From: Hyalella azteca
Taxonomy: Eukaryota > Arthropoda > Malacostraca > Amphipoda > Hyalellidae
Length of the DNA: 64,000 nucleotides
Assembly (NCBI RefSeq): GCF_000764305.2
Contig: NW_025933451.1
Location: forward strand, 62,001 to 126,000
Reading direction: 5' to 3'
The position numbers and the translations under genes were made by a program. The notes under the pieces were generated by a model. It was given only the letters and a program-made list of their open reading frames with translations. It was not told the origin of the DNA and did not search any database. Below, in pieces: positions 25,144 through 36,689 of this stretch (position 1 is the first letter of the stretch; each line of letters starts with the position of its first letter).

Positions 25144-25864
25144 GTGCGAGAAATTTCTCATTCCTCAACGTCAATTTTTATTAGGCTACAGCTTGTTCAT
25201 AAGATCTATTATTAACTGAATTATCTAAGTCGTTGAATCCACTTCTCTAACTTCATCCGAATAATAAGTATTATACTACATCAAGGGTTCTGCCGCGGGA
25301 GTCATCATCAGCATCAGCTATCGATTATATCAAAATTATATCAGTCGCCAGTGACAACCTAGCTAGGGTGTTCAAATTTCGATCAAAAAGATTGCCATTT
25401 CGAATGTTATTTTTGCCGATTGCCAGTTATGTCAGCCATTTCCTTACCTGCATCAATGTACCAGTATTTCTACCATATTGCTATAAACATGTTCCTCTAT
25501 TCCTTGGTTTTTATGAATGAATCGTGAATTTTGATTTTATGCTCCATCAAATTCATTTTTTTAATCTGTTGGAAAATTGGACTTGGTTTAAAGCCTAAAA
25601 TTTCAAATTAATTCAAATTCCAACTTCAATGTTGTAAATTCATTCATTACTTATCTAAATCAGATCAATCGATTCAATTTTTTAGTAGTCTTTGCTCAAG
25701 AAGGGCGTTACTCTATTGATGCGGGAGAGCTTCAACATACATTGGCTATCCGTACATTATGTCCTCGATAGTGAAAATAAATTGAATCCTAATGTGACCA
25801 GAGTTGAGACTTGCAAGATTTTTTGCGTAGCTTAAAATCAATTCCATTAGGTGACCCACTCCCA

Positions 25865-25935
25865 AAAATTATAACCTTACTACAAGTGTGTTCCACTCAT
25901 ATAATATAATAACCTTACTACAAGTTCATTCAATT
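25865..25935. repeat. Two-copy direct repeat
   Basis: 'ataaccttactacaagt' occurs twice, about 37-38 bp apart. Confidence 0.7.
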
Positions 25936-27297
25936 CACAAGCCAAACAACATATATAACCTGTTGCTAAAAAAATAAAATGATCATGCTTGGCCGCTCTG
26001 ACGTCTCCAGCGTATTCTCTTCCAGTCTATTAAAGTTCGCTACGTGCCCGTAAAGACTATATAGTGTGTCTACGACTGACGTAGTCAACCTCAGCGAATC
26101 CGCACAGTTTGATGAAGTTTGAGATGCCAGCTTCCAGTTAAAAAAATCAGCCTCAATTACTGTTGCCTTCGACCAATGGGGAAAACCAGACACCTTTCCT
26201 TCGTATTCATATGAGGTCCAGGTACGCAGGTAGACTTAAAATACAGACGTCACTGCTATAACAAACGTCTTGTCACGTGCTATAACAAACAAATGCAAGG
26301 GAATTTAAATAGGAAGTTGCCTTAAAATCAGAGACAAAACAGAGAAACTCGATAAGGAAATATACCAGCTATAATCCTAGGAACACGAGGTGCTTCTAGT
26401 TCATGTTTAGTATTATCACATCACTTCCTTAACAGCATAAAATACGAGGACGACATTCTGAACTATCTGACAATAAGCTTGCCCGCCACTCAGAAAGAAA
26501 TCGTGAGAGGTACGACGGTTGCGACCAATTAATCGACATGAAAGACATGTAGTTAAGGCAATAAAATTAATGACATTTCAACTAAATTCACGATACGGAG
26601 TTTTGGCCACTTCAACCGCAACCGCTGATCAATAAAAAAAATCGAGAGTCATCGGCCTACACGTTGCCAGTCTAAACCTGGTAACCAAGATGGGCAAATA
26701 GCGCAGATGAAGTATTAAGTTGTATTAAGTTACCTGCAAAGATCACTATTCAAACACAAGCCTTAATTCTTTACCTCAAATTTCCGAAGTATCAAAGCCT
26801 TCAACTGTTCTTCATATTTTTCCTGTCCAACTTCCCACTCCTTAAACTGATATATTCCTCAAATATTCTTCCTTCATAAAGTGATCACCACACTGGGCTT
26901 TTAAATCTCAGGTTCGCGGTTTTTTCTGTGTAAAGTGATATTTTGATTTATTTATCACTTATTTCAACTGCAATCTGTTTACCTGGACATTTTGCAAGAT
27001 TTACAATTTAAATTTATTTCGCGCAGTATAAATTAATCCGATCCTGAGACTGGCCGGCCTAAATTTATTTCTACGTCACGCATTCGTCACAGTGTTCTCT
27101 GAACCCTCCACCCTCAACTTCTTGTTGGAGTACACTGAGTTTTGGGATTCGTCTCTTAACCACCGAACTTTGTCTGCATTACAAGGAAGCAAATTCACGT
27201 CAAATCAAAGTCGAAACTCTGTTCAATAAGTTAAAATAAAAGTTTTATTGATTTTTGCTTCAATTTGAGACCCTGTCGATTGTGTGATAACCACACA

Positions 27298-27668
27298 AAG
27301 GTGTTGAGTTAAAACATTACTGTCTCCACAATAGAGGGTGTGGTGTTACAACATTACTGTCTCCACAATAAAGGGTGTGGTGTTACAACATTACTGTCTC
27401 CACAATAGAGGGTGTGGAGTTACAACATTACTGTCTCCACAATAGAGGGTGTGGTGCTACAACATTACTGTCTCCACAATAGAGGGTGTGGTGTTCCAAC
27501 ATTATTGTCTCCACAATAGAGGGTGTGGTGTTACAACATTTTTGTCTCCACAATAGTGTGTGGTGTTAGAACATTACTGTCTCCACAATAGAGTGTGTGG
27601 TGCTACAACATTACTATCTCCACAATAGAGTGTGTGGTGCTAAAACATTACTGTCTCCACAGTATAAG
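27298..27668. repeat. 37-bp minisatellite, array 2
   Basis: About 10 copies of gtctccacaatagagggtgt + ggtgttacaacattact. It shares the unit length and most positions with array 1. Copies are more uniform in the middle. Confidence 0.94.
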
Positions 27669-28385
27669 TAGGAGGTATGAAATTCAAGAGTTCTCTGCAA
27701 ACGACTTTCAAGCCACGGGACTTTACTGCAAAATAAAAAGAACGACTTCGTCTCTCATTAAAACAGGGAGAATTTTGTCGTGTCGAAGCGACAAATGAAT
27801 GGACAATCGGTCCTCATTTTAAATAAAAACTTTTTAAAAACTTGCAATGTCATAGTTTTAAATAGAAATTTGCCAACTATTGAAACCCCCATTCTAATTA
27901 AAATTTTTTCTTAAAATTAGTAACTACTTCGTTTTAACCAGTAAAACCGGAATATTTTATAGAAACTGTTCAAGCTATCAAGGTGGTTTAGCCACTTTCA
28001 AATATTTTTGGAACAACATTAGTCTCTGTTAATAGCCCATGCAATATAGTAATATATAATTCATATTAATATATAATTAAAATACTCCATAGCTCATTCA
28101 ATTTACAAAATATTAGAAATGCAGTTTTGTGAATTTGAAACTTACTCTGAGCTTTATCAAATTTAATTGAAGTATAATATGTATGACTCAGATTTAATTC
28201 AGTAATTTACAATTTATTTTTTACTTTGAATACAAACAGTGAGCAAAAACAGGTTAATCTGCCATGTTGGGTTGGTTACTCGTCACACACAACCTGCCGA
28301 GCAGAGCAGAATTCACGCGTTATAATGGACGTCTGTACGATTGCAAGAAATTTTGACGAATGAACTACGTATTCAATAAATTCAT

Positions 28386-28640
28386 CAGTCCTCACTAATA
28401 AAGCGATAAGTTAGTCCTTTAACTACTCACAGTCCTCACTAATAAAGCGATAAGTTAGTCCTTTAACTACTCACAGTCATCATTGATGAAGTGATAAGTT
28501 AGTCCAATAACTACTCACATTCATCACTGTTATAGCGACAAGTTCGTCCTTTTACTACACACAGTCCTCACTAAGGAAAGTATATGAAAGTCCTTTAAGT
28601 CACCACCGATGTTGTATCAAGTTAGTCCTTCACTCCCACT
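28386..28640. repeat. 44-bp minisatellite
   Basis: About 5 copies. The first two are almost identical (cagtcctcactaataaagcg + ataagttagtcctttaacta + ctca); later ones are increasingly degenerate. Confidence 0.9.
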
Positions 28641-28892
28641 CAAGTCACAGACAAACTCCACACGCCCACAAATAATAGGAAGCGCAAGCATCTTTTACGT
28701 ATCACCGTAACAAATCTGCAGCATTAGATAAAGAAAATGGGACTGTCGCTTAACTTGGACAATATTCCTGATTTACTGGAGCTTGCAGAGCCCCAAAGAC
28801 TGAGTGTAAATTGGCCCTACATCGCAGCGTGTCGATAAAACAGCCGCGCAAACTTGCCCTGTAAACAGGAAGGGGAGATTAAAGGGCGCTTA

Positions 28893-29075
28893 GTTCACGA
28901 GTATACAAGCGAACTAACGAGTTTACAGGTGATTATACAAGTGAACAGGTGAATTTACAGTGGAATATGTTAATATGCAAGTGAATACGAGAGTAAACAA
29001 TTGAACAAAAGAGTATACAAGTGAACCGACTAGCATACAACAAACAGGCGAGCATACTAGTGAACGGATGTGCAT
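28893..29075. repeat. Degenerate minisatellite of about 18-20 bp
   Basis: Repeated 'tacaagtgaac..gag..' units with strong variation. Confidence 0.75.
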
Positions 29076-29564
29076 AGAATTGAAGAGGTAGTGTAGTGAC
29101 TATTCAAGTGTAGAGACGAATTGACATGAAAAGCCTACACTCTCGTCTGGATTCAGTACGAAGCATCAAGAATGCTAGCTCATTCCTAAGCCGAAGCTGC
29201 TACATACAAAGTGGTGAGTGATGCGCAGAAAGATATCTAAATTTTGATGGCTATTAATTTACTGTAATGAAAGTTGATGAATTTATCTTGCTAAAATATT
29301 TATATAAAGTCTATGTATCATCCACCTTACGTGTAAAAAAATGAACCATTGACCGAATTAAGAACCATTAACCGAAATTATATATTTTTTAAGAAGTTTG
29401 GTGGGTCGTTTCCTGTGCCGACACTGGGCCGATAGCGGCAAGTTATTGCAACGTTACAGCGAGCTATCGCAAGTGTAAAAAATGTGCGTATAGTAAAGAA
29501 GAAAGCCTTACTTGCACGAAGAGAGCAACAGTCGGTGTTGAAATTAACCGAGAAAATTATTGTG

Positions 29565-29696
29565 ATAAATCCATATTCATGGATTTACCGGGTGAATATT
29601 CATGGAATTACCAGGTTAAATCCATATTCATGGATTTATCGGGTGAATATTCATGGAATTACCAGGTTAAATCCATATTCATGGATTTATCGGGTG
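29565..29696. repeat. 51-bp minisatellite
   Basis: About 2.6 nearly perfect copies of aaatccatattcatggattt + atcgggtgaatattcatgga + attaccaggtt. It abuts the 30-bp array directly. Each unit contains a short imperfect inverted repeat (atattcatggat / ggaatt). Confidence 0.93.
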
Positions 29697-30245
29697 AGTG
29701 GGGAGCCTTAAGTTCATCCTACGGGTGGTGGGGAGCCTTAAGTTCATCCTACGGGTTGTGGGGAACCTTAAGTTCATCCTACGGGTGATAGGGAGCCTTA
29801 AGTTCATCCTACGGGTTGTGGGGAACCTTAAGTTTATCCTACGGGTGGTGGGGAGCCTTAAGTTCATCCTACGGGTGGTGGAAAGCCTTAAATTCATCCT
29901 ACGGGTGGTAGGGAGCCTTAAGTTCATCCTACGGGTGGAAGGGAGCCTTAAGTTCATCCTACGGGTGGAAGGGAGCCTTAAGTTCATCCTACGGGTGGTA
30001 GGGAGCCTTAAGTTCATCCTACGGGTGGTGAAAAGCCTTAAATTCATCCTACGGGTGGTGGGGGAGCCTTAAGTTCATCCTACGGGTTTTGGGGAGCCTT
30101 AAGTTCATCCTACGGGTGGTGGGGAGCCTTAAGTTCATCCTACGGGTGGTAGGGAGCCTTAAGTTCATCCAACGGGAGGACACTTTATTATGCATCCTAC
30201 TTTCATCCTACGGGAGGACACTTTGCATGCATCCTACGGGAGGAC
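29697..30245. repeat. 30-bp minisatellite, open on both strands
   Basis: About 16 well-kept copies of ggagccttaagttcatccta + cgggtggtgg, then degenerate ones. The unit is 10 codons, so long frames run on both strands (GSLKFILRVV on +, MNLRLPTTRR on -). An extra G near 30060 shifts the frame. The double-strand openness argues against real coding. Confidence 0.95.
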
Positions 30246-30337
30246 AATTGCATGCCCAGAAGGTGATCTTTGAGCCATTCTAAACTCAAAGTAATTTCTG
30301 TTGATTGTCTTTAACCGTTAGTTCTTGCCAGTTGATG

Positions 30338-30365
30338 TAGATTGCAAAGCTAGCTTGCAATCTAT
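30338..30365. repeat. Short palindrome
   Basis: Arms tagattgcaa / ttgcaatcta around a 7-base centre. Confidence 0.75.
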
Positions 30366-30539
30366 CAATCTAAATCGTACTTCTTACTCAAATTGGAAGA
30401 AGAGACGTTTTCCAATCAATGAAATAAAACAACGGATTTAAAAGTAACTATTCTCAAACGCCTTATTCTGAATTGATCATAATTTTTCTGTTGTTTATTG
30501 TAACATTGCGACATCGAATACTGCCGAAAATTTCAAATC

Positions 30540-31060
30540 GCCTAGAATGAAATTCTGGGCCACTAGTGTAATAGGCCAAAGGTTTTTAAAGTCTATTGAG
30601 CATCAGACTCAGACTTCAGTTGATTAACTTTTCAGTTTTACTACGTAATGGAGCTGTTGAAGTCTACGGAGTTAAAGACAAGTAGTAACTTTAACTTCTA
30701 GGCCCTGGTGAGTGGGATGTGAAATCTACGGATCTTAATACTAGCATTTCAATGACTTCTCAGGTTTCCTTAATTAATTATATATTTATTCTTCGTAATT
30801 GTCATCTTCAACAGTAGTGTCTGTAAAGTTTTCGGAAATTAACAAAAATACATAATTAACTTCTAGGCTTTGCAATGAGGTTTTGTAAAGTCTACGGAGC
30901 TTAGGACCAGTATTTAATTAGGTTCTAAACATCTCAACCAAGGTTTGTAATGGCTACGTAACATAGTACCGGTATTTAATTACCTGCTACACATCACAAC
31001 CAGGGTTCGTAAAGTCGACGGATTTTATTACCAGTATTTCATTGAGTACCCACGTTTAAC
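30540..31060. repeat. Very degenerate tandem repeat, about 60-70 bp
   Basis: Recurring 'gtaaagtctacgga..tt' and 'accagtatttaatt' motifs at about 30655, 30720, 30890, 30950 and 31010 suggest an old decayed array. Confidence 0.5.
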
Positions 31061-33040
31061 ATTATTCACATTATTTTATCTCACCAATATTAACATTATT
31101 CACGCAAAGTTCTTGGGTATCTTTCAAATTGCGGACTATATTTAACTTTAAGTCGGCAGGTAATGATAATTAATTGAACTTTTTTGAGCGTTTTAATTGG
31201 TGATTATCATATTCGATATATATATGAGTTGCAAGGCAGCGTGAATTCAATGCCATGACTATGACAGTCATGTCAATCAGAAGTGAAAACCACGTCTTAC
31301 CAAATGCTTGGAAGTTTGCCATACACAAATGGCTCAGCTGATAGACAAATATCTACTAATGCTGCCTGCATAAGTTAACTTTTGCTTTAGAGTGTCGGCT
31401 TTGATGTAGTGAGTAGTCGAAAGGTGAGTTATATTTTCATAGCCACTGAATTGTGAGGCAGGATAAGGAGAGAGAGAAAAAGGGTTTTGTTCTTCATTGG
31501 TCATATTACCTATTTTTAGGTTTCCACTTGGTTTTAAGTTTCCTTCAAATTGATTGCTTCAATAAATTTTGAGGTAAACCTTCGAATTTTCGAAACTTGG
31601 TCATATAACCACTTTTTAATTAACAAAATTAACAAACTCTATAAGTAGAATTTGATTTAAAATTTTATATTTTTCGTCATTATATCAAATTAGGAATTAT
31701 TCAATTTTACATCAGGCTTAAATCAATTTAATTGCAGATTTAGGTCTCAATGCTGTCATTGAATACTTATTTAAAATAAAAACCTATTCATGATTTGTAA
31801 ACAAGAATTCTAAATTATAAAATCGAATTCGTTGCTTAGCCTCACTCGAAAAAAGATCAACCTAACAACTGTATGACAACAAATTACATTATTTTACTAA
31901 TTTAACAACTTTTAATCAAATCATACAAATATAAATAACAAATCATTTCTCATCTAAGTCCAGACATGATTTCTATGGTCATTTGTACCGTGACGGCAAA
32001 GGCACCTGGCCAAGAATAAGTCGCAGTTTATGCAATGGAGAACATTTGCATGTCAATAGGTTTTGGAGCCATTGGCTGAGAGAAATAGCAGGATTATGCC
32101 CTGGTTATGCCGGCAGTCTGTAATGCCATGCCAATGGCAAGACGTTATGGCACCGAAATTCCTATAGGATCGATTATTCTTGGTTTTGTGTTGCTGTTTG
32201 TATTTTGTTGAAGACTGCTTCAAACATAGCAAGGGTTCTGGCTATTTAATTGAAGCTTTTCCTCTGATATTTTCATATTTTTCACTGCTCTCAAGTTTAT
32301 TAGTCTTACAAATGGCATCCAAATCCTCGAAGAGCGTACCTTCCAAAGCATGCAACTGTAGCCTTTGGACGATACTCTCCTCTCAGCCCAATAGCGAGGG
32401 CAGCACTCACAAAATATGATCGGTAATTTTGTCCAAATAACAGCTCATTTTCTTTCCCACAGATTAAACAGAGTAATGAGGTAGCACTGATACACAATTT
32501 TGGTTAGCCAAACATAGTCAGGAGTTCAGCCCACACATGGGCAAAAAGCACATCACTGTTAGAACAAAGTTTCATTTCCCTGACACTCGATGTAAGAAGC
32601 CATTACATGTAGGAATGTATTTCCTTATAATAATGCATTCCCTCAAACTATCCGCCACATACATGCACTTTACATTAAACTACCTGCACTGTATTGAACC
32701 TCGACTTTAAACCTTTTGAAATGAGTATTTTACATGTTTCCTTAATTCAAAAATGTGTAATTCGACCAGGAAGAGAACTCCCCCGGTGAAAGACTACGGC
32801 AATAACTCCAAGACAAATTTCCCTGGCATAAAATAGGAGACACAAAATGCTGCACAGAACTGAAAAGGATTTTATTACAGAACAAGTGATAATTTTTGTA
32901 TACATTAAAGTTGCAAATACATTTATATCTTTCGTATTTTCATCGTCCAGTGAGAAAATAGGAGAAGAGCGATACTGCAAAATGTTGCCTTCGTTTGTGC
33001 ATTGATTAATTACAGCCACGAATTATCCCAAAAAGTACGC
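31061..33040. other. No gene seen
   Basis: AT-rich sequence. A moderately GC-richer patch at 31960-32420 has short frames on both strands without recognisable features. Confidence 0.45.
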
Positions 33041-33322
33041 AGTTTATGAGCCATGAACACGACGATCCGTTATCTACAGACTGGCTTCCATATATTTTTA
33101 AGATGAACATTCCACGGAGATGTCAGTTTTTGTGCAGTTTATGAGCTGTGAACACGACAATCCGTTATCTACAGACTGGCTTCCATGTATTTTTAAGAAG
33201 AACATTCCATGGAGATGTCAGTTTTTGTGCAGTTTATGAGCTGTGAACACGACGATTCGTTGTCTACAGACTGGCTTCCATATATTTTTAAGATGAACAT
33301 TCCACGGAGATGTCAGTTTTTG
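33041..33322. repeat. 95-bp tandem repeat, three copies
   Basis: Units start at 33041, 33136 and 33231 with 'agtttatgag' and contain 'ctacagactggcttccat'. They are nearly identical, so the expansion looks recent. Confidence 0.95.
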
Positions 33323-34299
33323 TCTGTAGATGTTTTGTACGCGCGCCGTAGCATGTTTGGTGGCGGGACGTCTTCGCACGCAGGACAATGGGGGAGGCCA
33401 ATTCTTACATAAATTTCATGACAAACAGAAGCGCGAGAGTGGACGGTTGTCAGCCAAATGATTTAAATCTCAAGAAAAAGCCGCTCCTGCCCCCAGCAAT
33501 CATGAAATATTTTTTGTACTATGACCAATTTTACAGAAGTAATTAATATTTAACCGCTTCACAGTCAATCTCAAGTGTGAAATAAAAATGTTACTGCATG
33601 TGAAGTCTTCGCTGGATGTTTGGATGTATGGATTCACTGGATGTTTCCAAGCTTTTATCTTCACGACAAAGATAACATTTTCATCGATATAGATGAGATT
33701 TTATTATAATAAGTAACGTAGAATCACTTCCAATGCCAAAATTAGGCGAATTCGATAAATCTATTTCATTTGATACATTTGTCGATAAAACTTTCGAATG
33801 ATTCATAAATAAGTGGCATATTGAAAAAAATTTTCCTCGAAACAATTCATTCAGTTTAAGCGTCCAGAGCATGCCGGTCTATCATATTTCGCACTCTGGT
33901 AAATATTTAACTACGTCATTGAAATTATTTATCTATTTACATTTCCACAATTACGCTTCCAATCTAATATCTTTTTTTTTTTCCCCTGACACGCGATGAG
34001 TGTTGACTGAGCATCCACGAGAGCAGGTTGTGTGGTGCCTAAGAGCTCTTCGATTGCTTGTTGTTTGCTCTGTAGCCTTGCACGTGCCTTGCTCCCATTC
34101 TCTCGTCTCGTTCTTGCTGACGCGGCGATTTTATTATTGACACGTCTTTCTACTGAGTGTGCCCGTTATTCTTTTGCGGCGTGCCACTTGCTTGACTTGT
34201 TGCACGTAGTATTCGATCTAGCATAAGCGTAATTTTGATTGTAGCCACAGCAGCCGTTCCGTCTTGGTCTTCGCCTAACCTTATGGAAGCGGCCGAGGG

Positions 34300-34470
34300 A
34301 TGAAGGGGAGAGGACGCGGGTGCCTGAGTTGCTCGACTGTTAACAACAGGAAGAGGACAGTTAGTTGTTCTTCGTGTGAGGGATGTTACCATCTCTCATG
34401 CGTAGGGCTGACTAGAGCGCAGGCAGACGCCTTCGGGCGTTGGCTGTGCCCGGAGTGCTTGGGTAGAGCC
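34300..34470 (+). CDS. Retrotransposon ORF1 N-terminus with PHD-like zinc finger, cut by gap
   Basis: 57 readable codons from the ATG at 34300 before the N run. Cysteine pattern: C8-x2-C11, C23-x2-C26, C29 with H31, C34, then W48-x-C50-x2-C53, within CSSCEGCYHLSC and RWLCPECLG. This fits the C4HC3 PHD fold, including the Trp two residues before the final Cys pair. PHD fingers occur in ORF1 of CR1-like non-LTR elements and may aid nucleic-acid or chromatin contact; that role is inference. The upstream ATG at 34283 is followed at once by a stop, so 34300 is the better start. A host PHD gene is an alternative, but the flanking target site duplication and shared 3' UTR favour a transposon. Confidence 0.72.
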
Positions 34471-34788
34471 NNNNNNNNNNNNNNNNNNNNNNNNNNNNNN
34501 NNNNNNNNNNNNNNNNNNNNNNNNNNNNNNNNNNNNNNNNNNNNNNNNNNNNNNNNNNNNNNNNNNNNNNNNNNNNNNNNNNNNNNNNNNNNNNNNNNNN
34601 NNNNNNNNNNNNNNNNNNNNNNNNNNNNNNNNNNNNNNNNNNNNNNNNNNNNNNNNNNNNNNNNNNNNNNNNNNNNNNNNNNNNNNNNNNNNNNNNNNNN
34701 NNNNNNNNNNNNNNNNNNNNNNNNNNNNNNNNNNNNNNNNNNNNNNNNNNNNNNNNNNNNNNNNNNNNNNNNNNNNNNNNNNNNNNNN
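34471..34788. other. Assembly gap (318 N)
   Basis: A run of N. The flanks belong to the two ends of one retrotransposon insertion, so the true missing sequence is probably much longer than the N run. Reported frames across it are meaningless. Confidence 0.98.
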
Positions 34789-34924
34789 ACGTAGTGTACA
34801 TAATCTTAATTAATTAATTATTTAAAAAATTACTTTTTACTCCTCATCAACACTTTTTCCACCTGTTTTTGATTTTCTGGCTAGAATAATGAAACAAATT
34901 AACGATAATTCTTCGCGTCACAGC

Positions 34925-34943
34925 AGATGTGTATAAGAGACAG
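34925..34943 (+). other. Tn5/Nextera mosaic-end adapter sequence
   Basis: The 19 bases agatgtgtataagagacag are an exact match to the Tn5 mosaic end used in Nextera transposase libraries. It sits where AT-rich sequence joins the retrotransposon 3' UTR, so this is a chimeric library join left in the assembly and not biology. Confidence 0.95.
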
Positions 34944-35075
34944 GTGTAGGCCACCATCAGAGGCGTTAAGGTCGGGGCCCTGATCATTGACATGAAACCA
35001 TTCCCTGTTTTTAATTAATAAAATCAATTCCTTTTTTTTGTTGGAATGGTGAGTGTGGGAGGCCTTAAAAAAAAA
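34944..35075 (+). mobile_element. Retrotransposon 3' UTR and poly-A tail, second copy
   Basis: Nearly identical to 9636-9766, from 'gtgtaggccaccatcagagg' to 'gtgagtgtgggaggcct', ending in a poly-A run and then the downstream target site duplication. The two copies share essentially every base apart from the length of a T run. Confidence 0.9.
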
Positions 35076-36107
35076 AATCTAATATCTTAGGTAATTTAAA
35101 CATTTCGTTTGTAGGCAAAAATATGTTTAATCCGTCAATGGAATTCCATTACTGAGCTTTACTTTGGGAATTTGAAGACCTCGCTAATTTGAATCTCCAG
35201 TTTCGTGGCAGTAAAGTTTTTGCTCTGATCCCAGAAGCAAAGAAGCCACGTAGTCAAATAATGCGCTTGATCGAGGCTGGTTCCACTCTTCAACAATTAA
35301 GATATAATATATTCAGTAGTGCTGTTTCTTCAATTCATACTGAAAATTCGATTAGAAAGTTCAATTAATTTAATCGCTTGAGATTAAGATAACAAGATTT
35401 AAATGCAATTTAGTTGTTATAAACCGAATCAAAAAGCACCACTGAAATTTTATCTTCCGATTTCGTCGCTTTTGTCATGTAAATTTTTAGGAATCCTTTT
35501 TTTATTTATGTTTTACCTATTATTTATTATTATTATTTATTTGATATAAAGATAAAATTGTCCTACACTGGACCAGTGAGGGTTCGAGGTGACGTTCATG
35601 GTGATACATATTTTGTCTAATCCTCTTTTCATTATTACAGTGCTTCGTTGAATAGTTCAAACATTTATATTATATTATTATTTATTATATCGTTAAACAC
35701 TTTATTTTAGCCATTTCTCGTATCATGTCAGAGTGCACCTCAAATGATATTTTCGAATTGTGTTTCATAGATTTCAGTTTCTGGTCCTTAGTCATTCATT
35801 TGTATATATGTCCATATTGCTTGTAGATTCAAGCCATTTCAGCGACCTACACAAATTTTATATCATAATAGTACCTAATATATAATAATAACTAATAATA
35901 ACAATAACTAATATTTACCAATCCAAGGAGAGACGATATATTTCGCAAGCAGAACATCCAGCGCACTAAAATCTTGACACTCTAAATTAATTTTCCAATA
36001 AAAATTGTTAAAATTTTTAACACGAATTTCTAAACTAGATTCGAAGAGAATATTTTCTAAAAAGATTATATAGTTTGGTCGTCTCCTGATTTGCGAGTTT
36101 GTCATGT

Positions 36108-36612
36108 AAAACAAAAAATGTTCACGAGTATATCATATAAAACATGAAATGTTCACGAGTATATCATGTAAAACATAACATGTTTACGAGTATATCATGT
36201 AAAACATAAAAAGATTTACGAGTATATCATGTAAAACATAAAAAGGTTTTCTAGTATATTATGTAAAACATAAGAAAATTTACGAGTATATCACGTAAAA
36301 CATTAAAGGTTTACGAGTATATCATGTAAAGCATAAAAGGTTTACGAGTATATCAGGTAAAACATAAAAAGATTTAGTAGTGTATCATGTAAAAGATAAA
36401 AGATTTACGAGTATATCATGTAAAACATAAAAAGATTTACGAGTATATCATGTAAAACATAAAAAGATTTACGAGTATATCATGTAAACATAAAAAGGTT
36501 TACGAGTACATCATGTAAAACATAAAAAAATTACGAGTATATCATGTAAAACAAAGAAAGTTTACGAGTATATCATGTAAACATAAAAAAATTACGAGTA
36601 TATCATGTAATA
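36108..36612. repeat. 32-bp minisatellite, AT-rich
   Basis: About 16 copies of gagtatatcatgtaaaacat + aaaaagatttac, with small changes in A-run length. Confidence 0.95.
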
Positions 36613-36689
36613 AATCGACTGCGTAAACTCACCGTCAGAATAAACACAAGCTCGACTGCCACCAGGAATTTCAACAAATCAGCAGGCAC

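Larger units (their letters stand above)
33974..35075 (+). mobile_element. Non-LTR retrotransposon, near-complete ends, body lost in N gap
   Basis: The element is bounded by a 12-13 bp target site duplication (atctaatatctt at 33962-33973 and 35077-35088). It ends with the same 3' UTR as the fragment at 9636-9766, then a poly-A tail at about 35067-35077, all signs of target-primed reverse transcription. The 5' part is a GC-richer leader and the start of an ORF1 with a PHD-type zinc finger (34300 onward). ORF1s with PHD fingers are known in CR1-like elements; I do not assign a clade firmly. The gap at 34471-34788 replaces the rest of ORF1 and nearly all of ORF2, and 34789-34943 is foreign or chimeric sequence ending in an adapter. 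The real insertion should be several kb long, far more than shown. Confidence 0.82.

Noticed and set aside
24825..25174. Three overlapping minus-strand frames with the same motifs
   Set aside because: A 37-bp unit cycles through the three frames, so the same peptides appear in each; an artefact of the minisatellite.
29679..30283. Long frames of GSLKFILRVV (+) and MNLRLPTTRR (-) repeats as genes
   Set aside because: They exist because the unit is 30 bp; both strands are open at once and a single extra base breaks the frame, with no sign of coding constraint.
34032..34226. 64-residue frame in the retrotransposon leader
   Set aside because: It lies in the probable 5' untranslated region, ends before ORF1 and shows no known domain.
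34412..34801. Frames running through the N gap on both strands
   Set aside because: They consist of unknown bases and carry no information.
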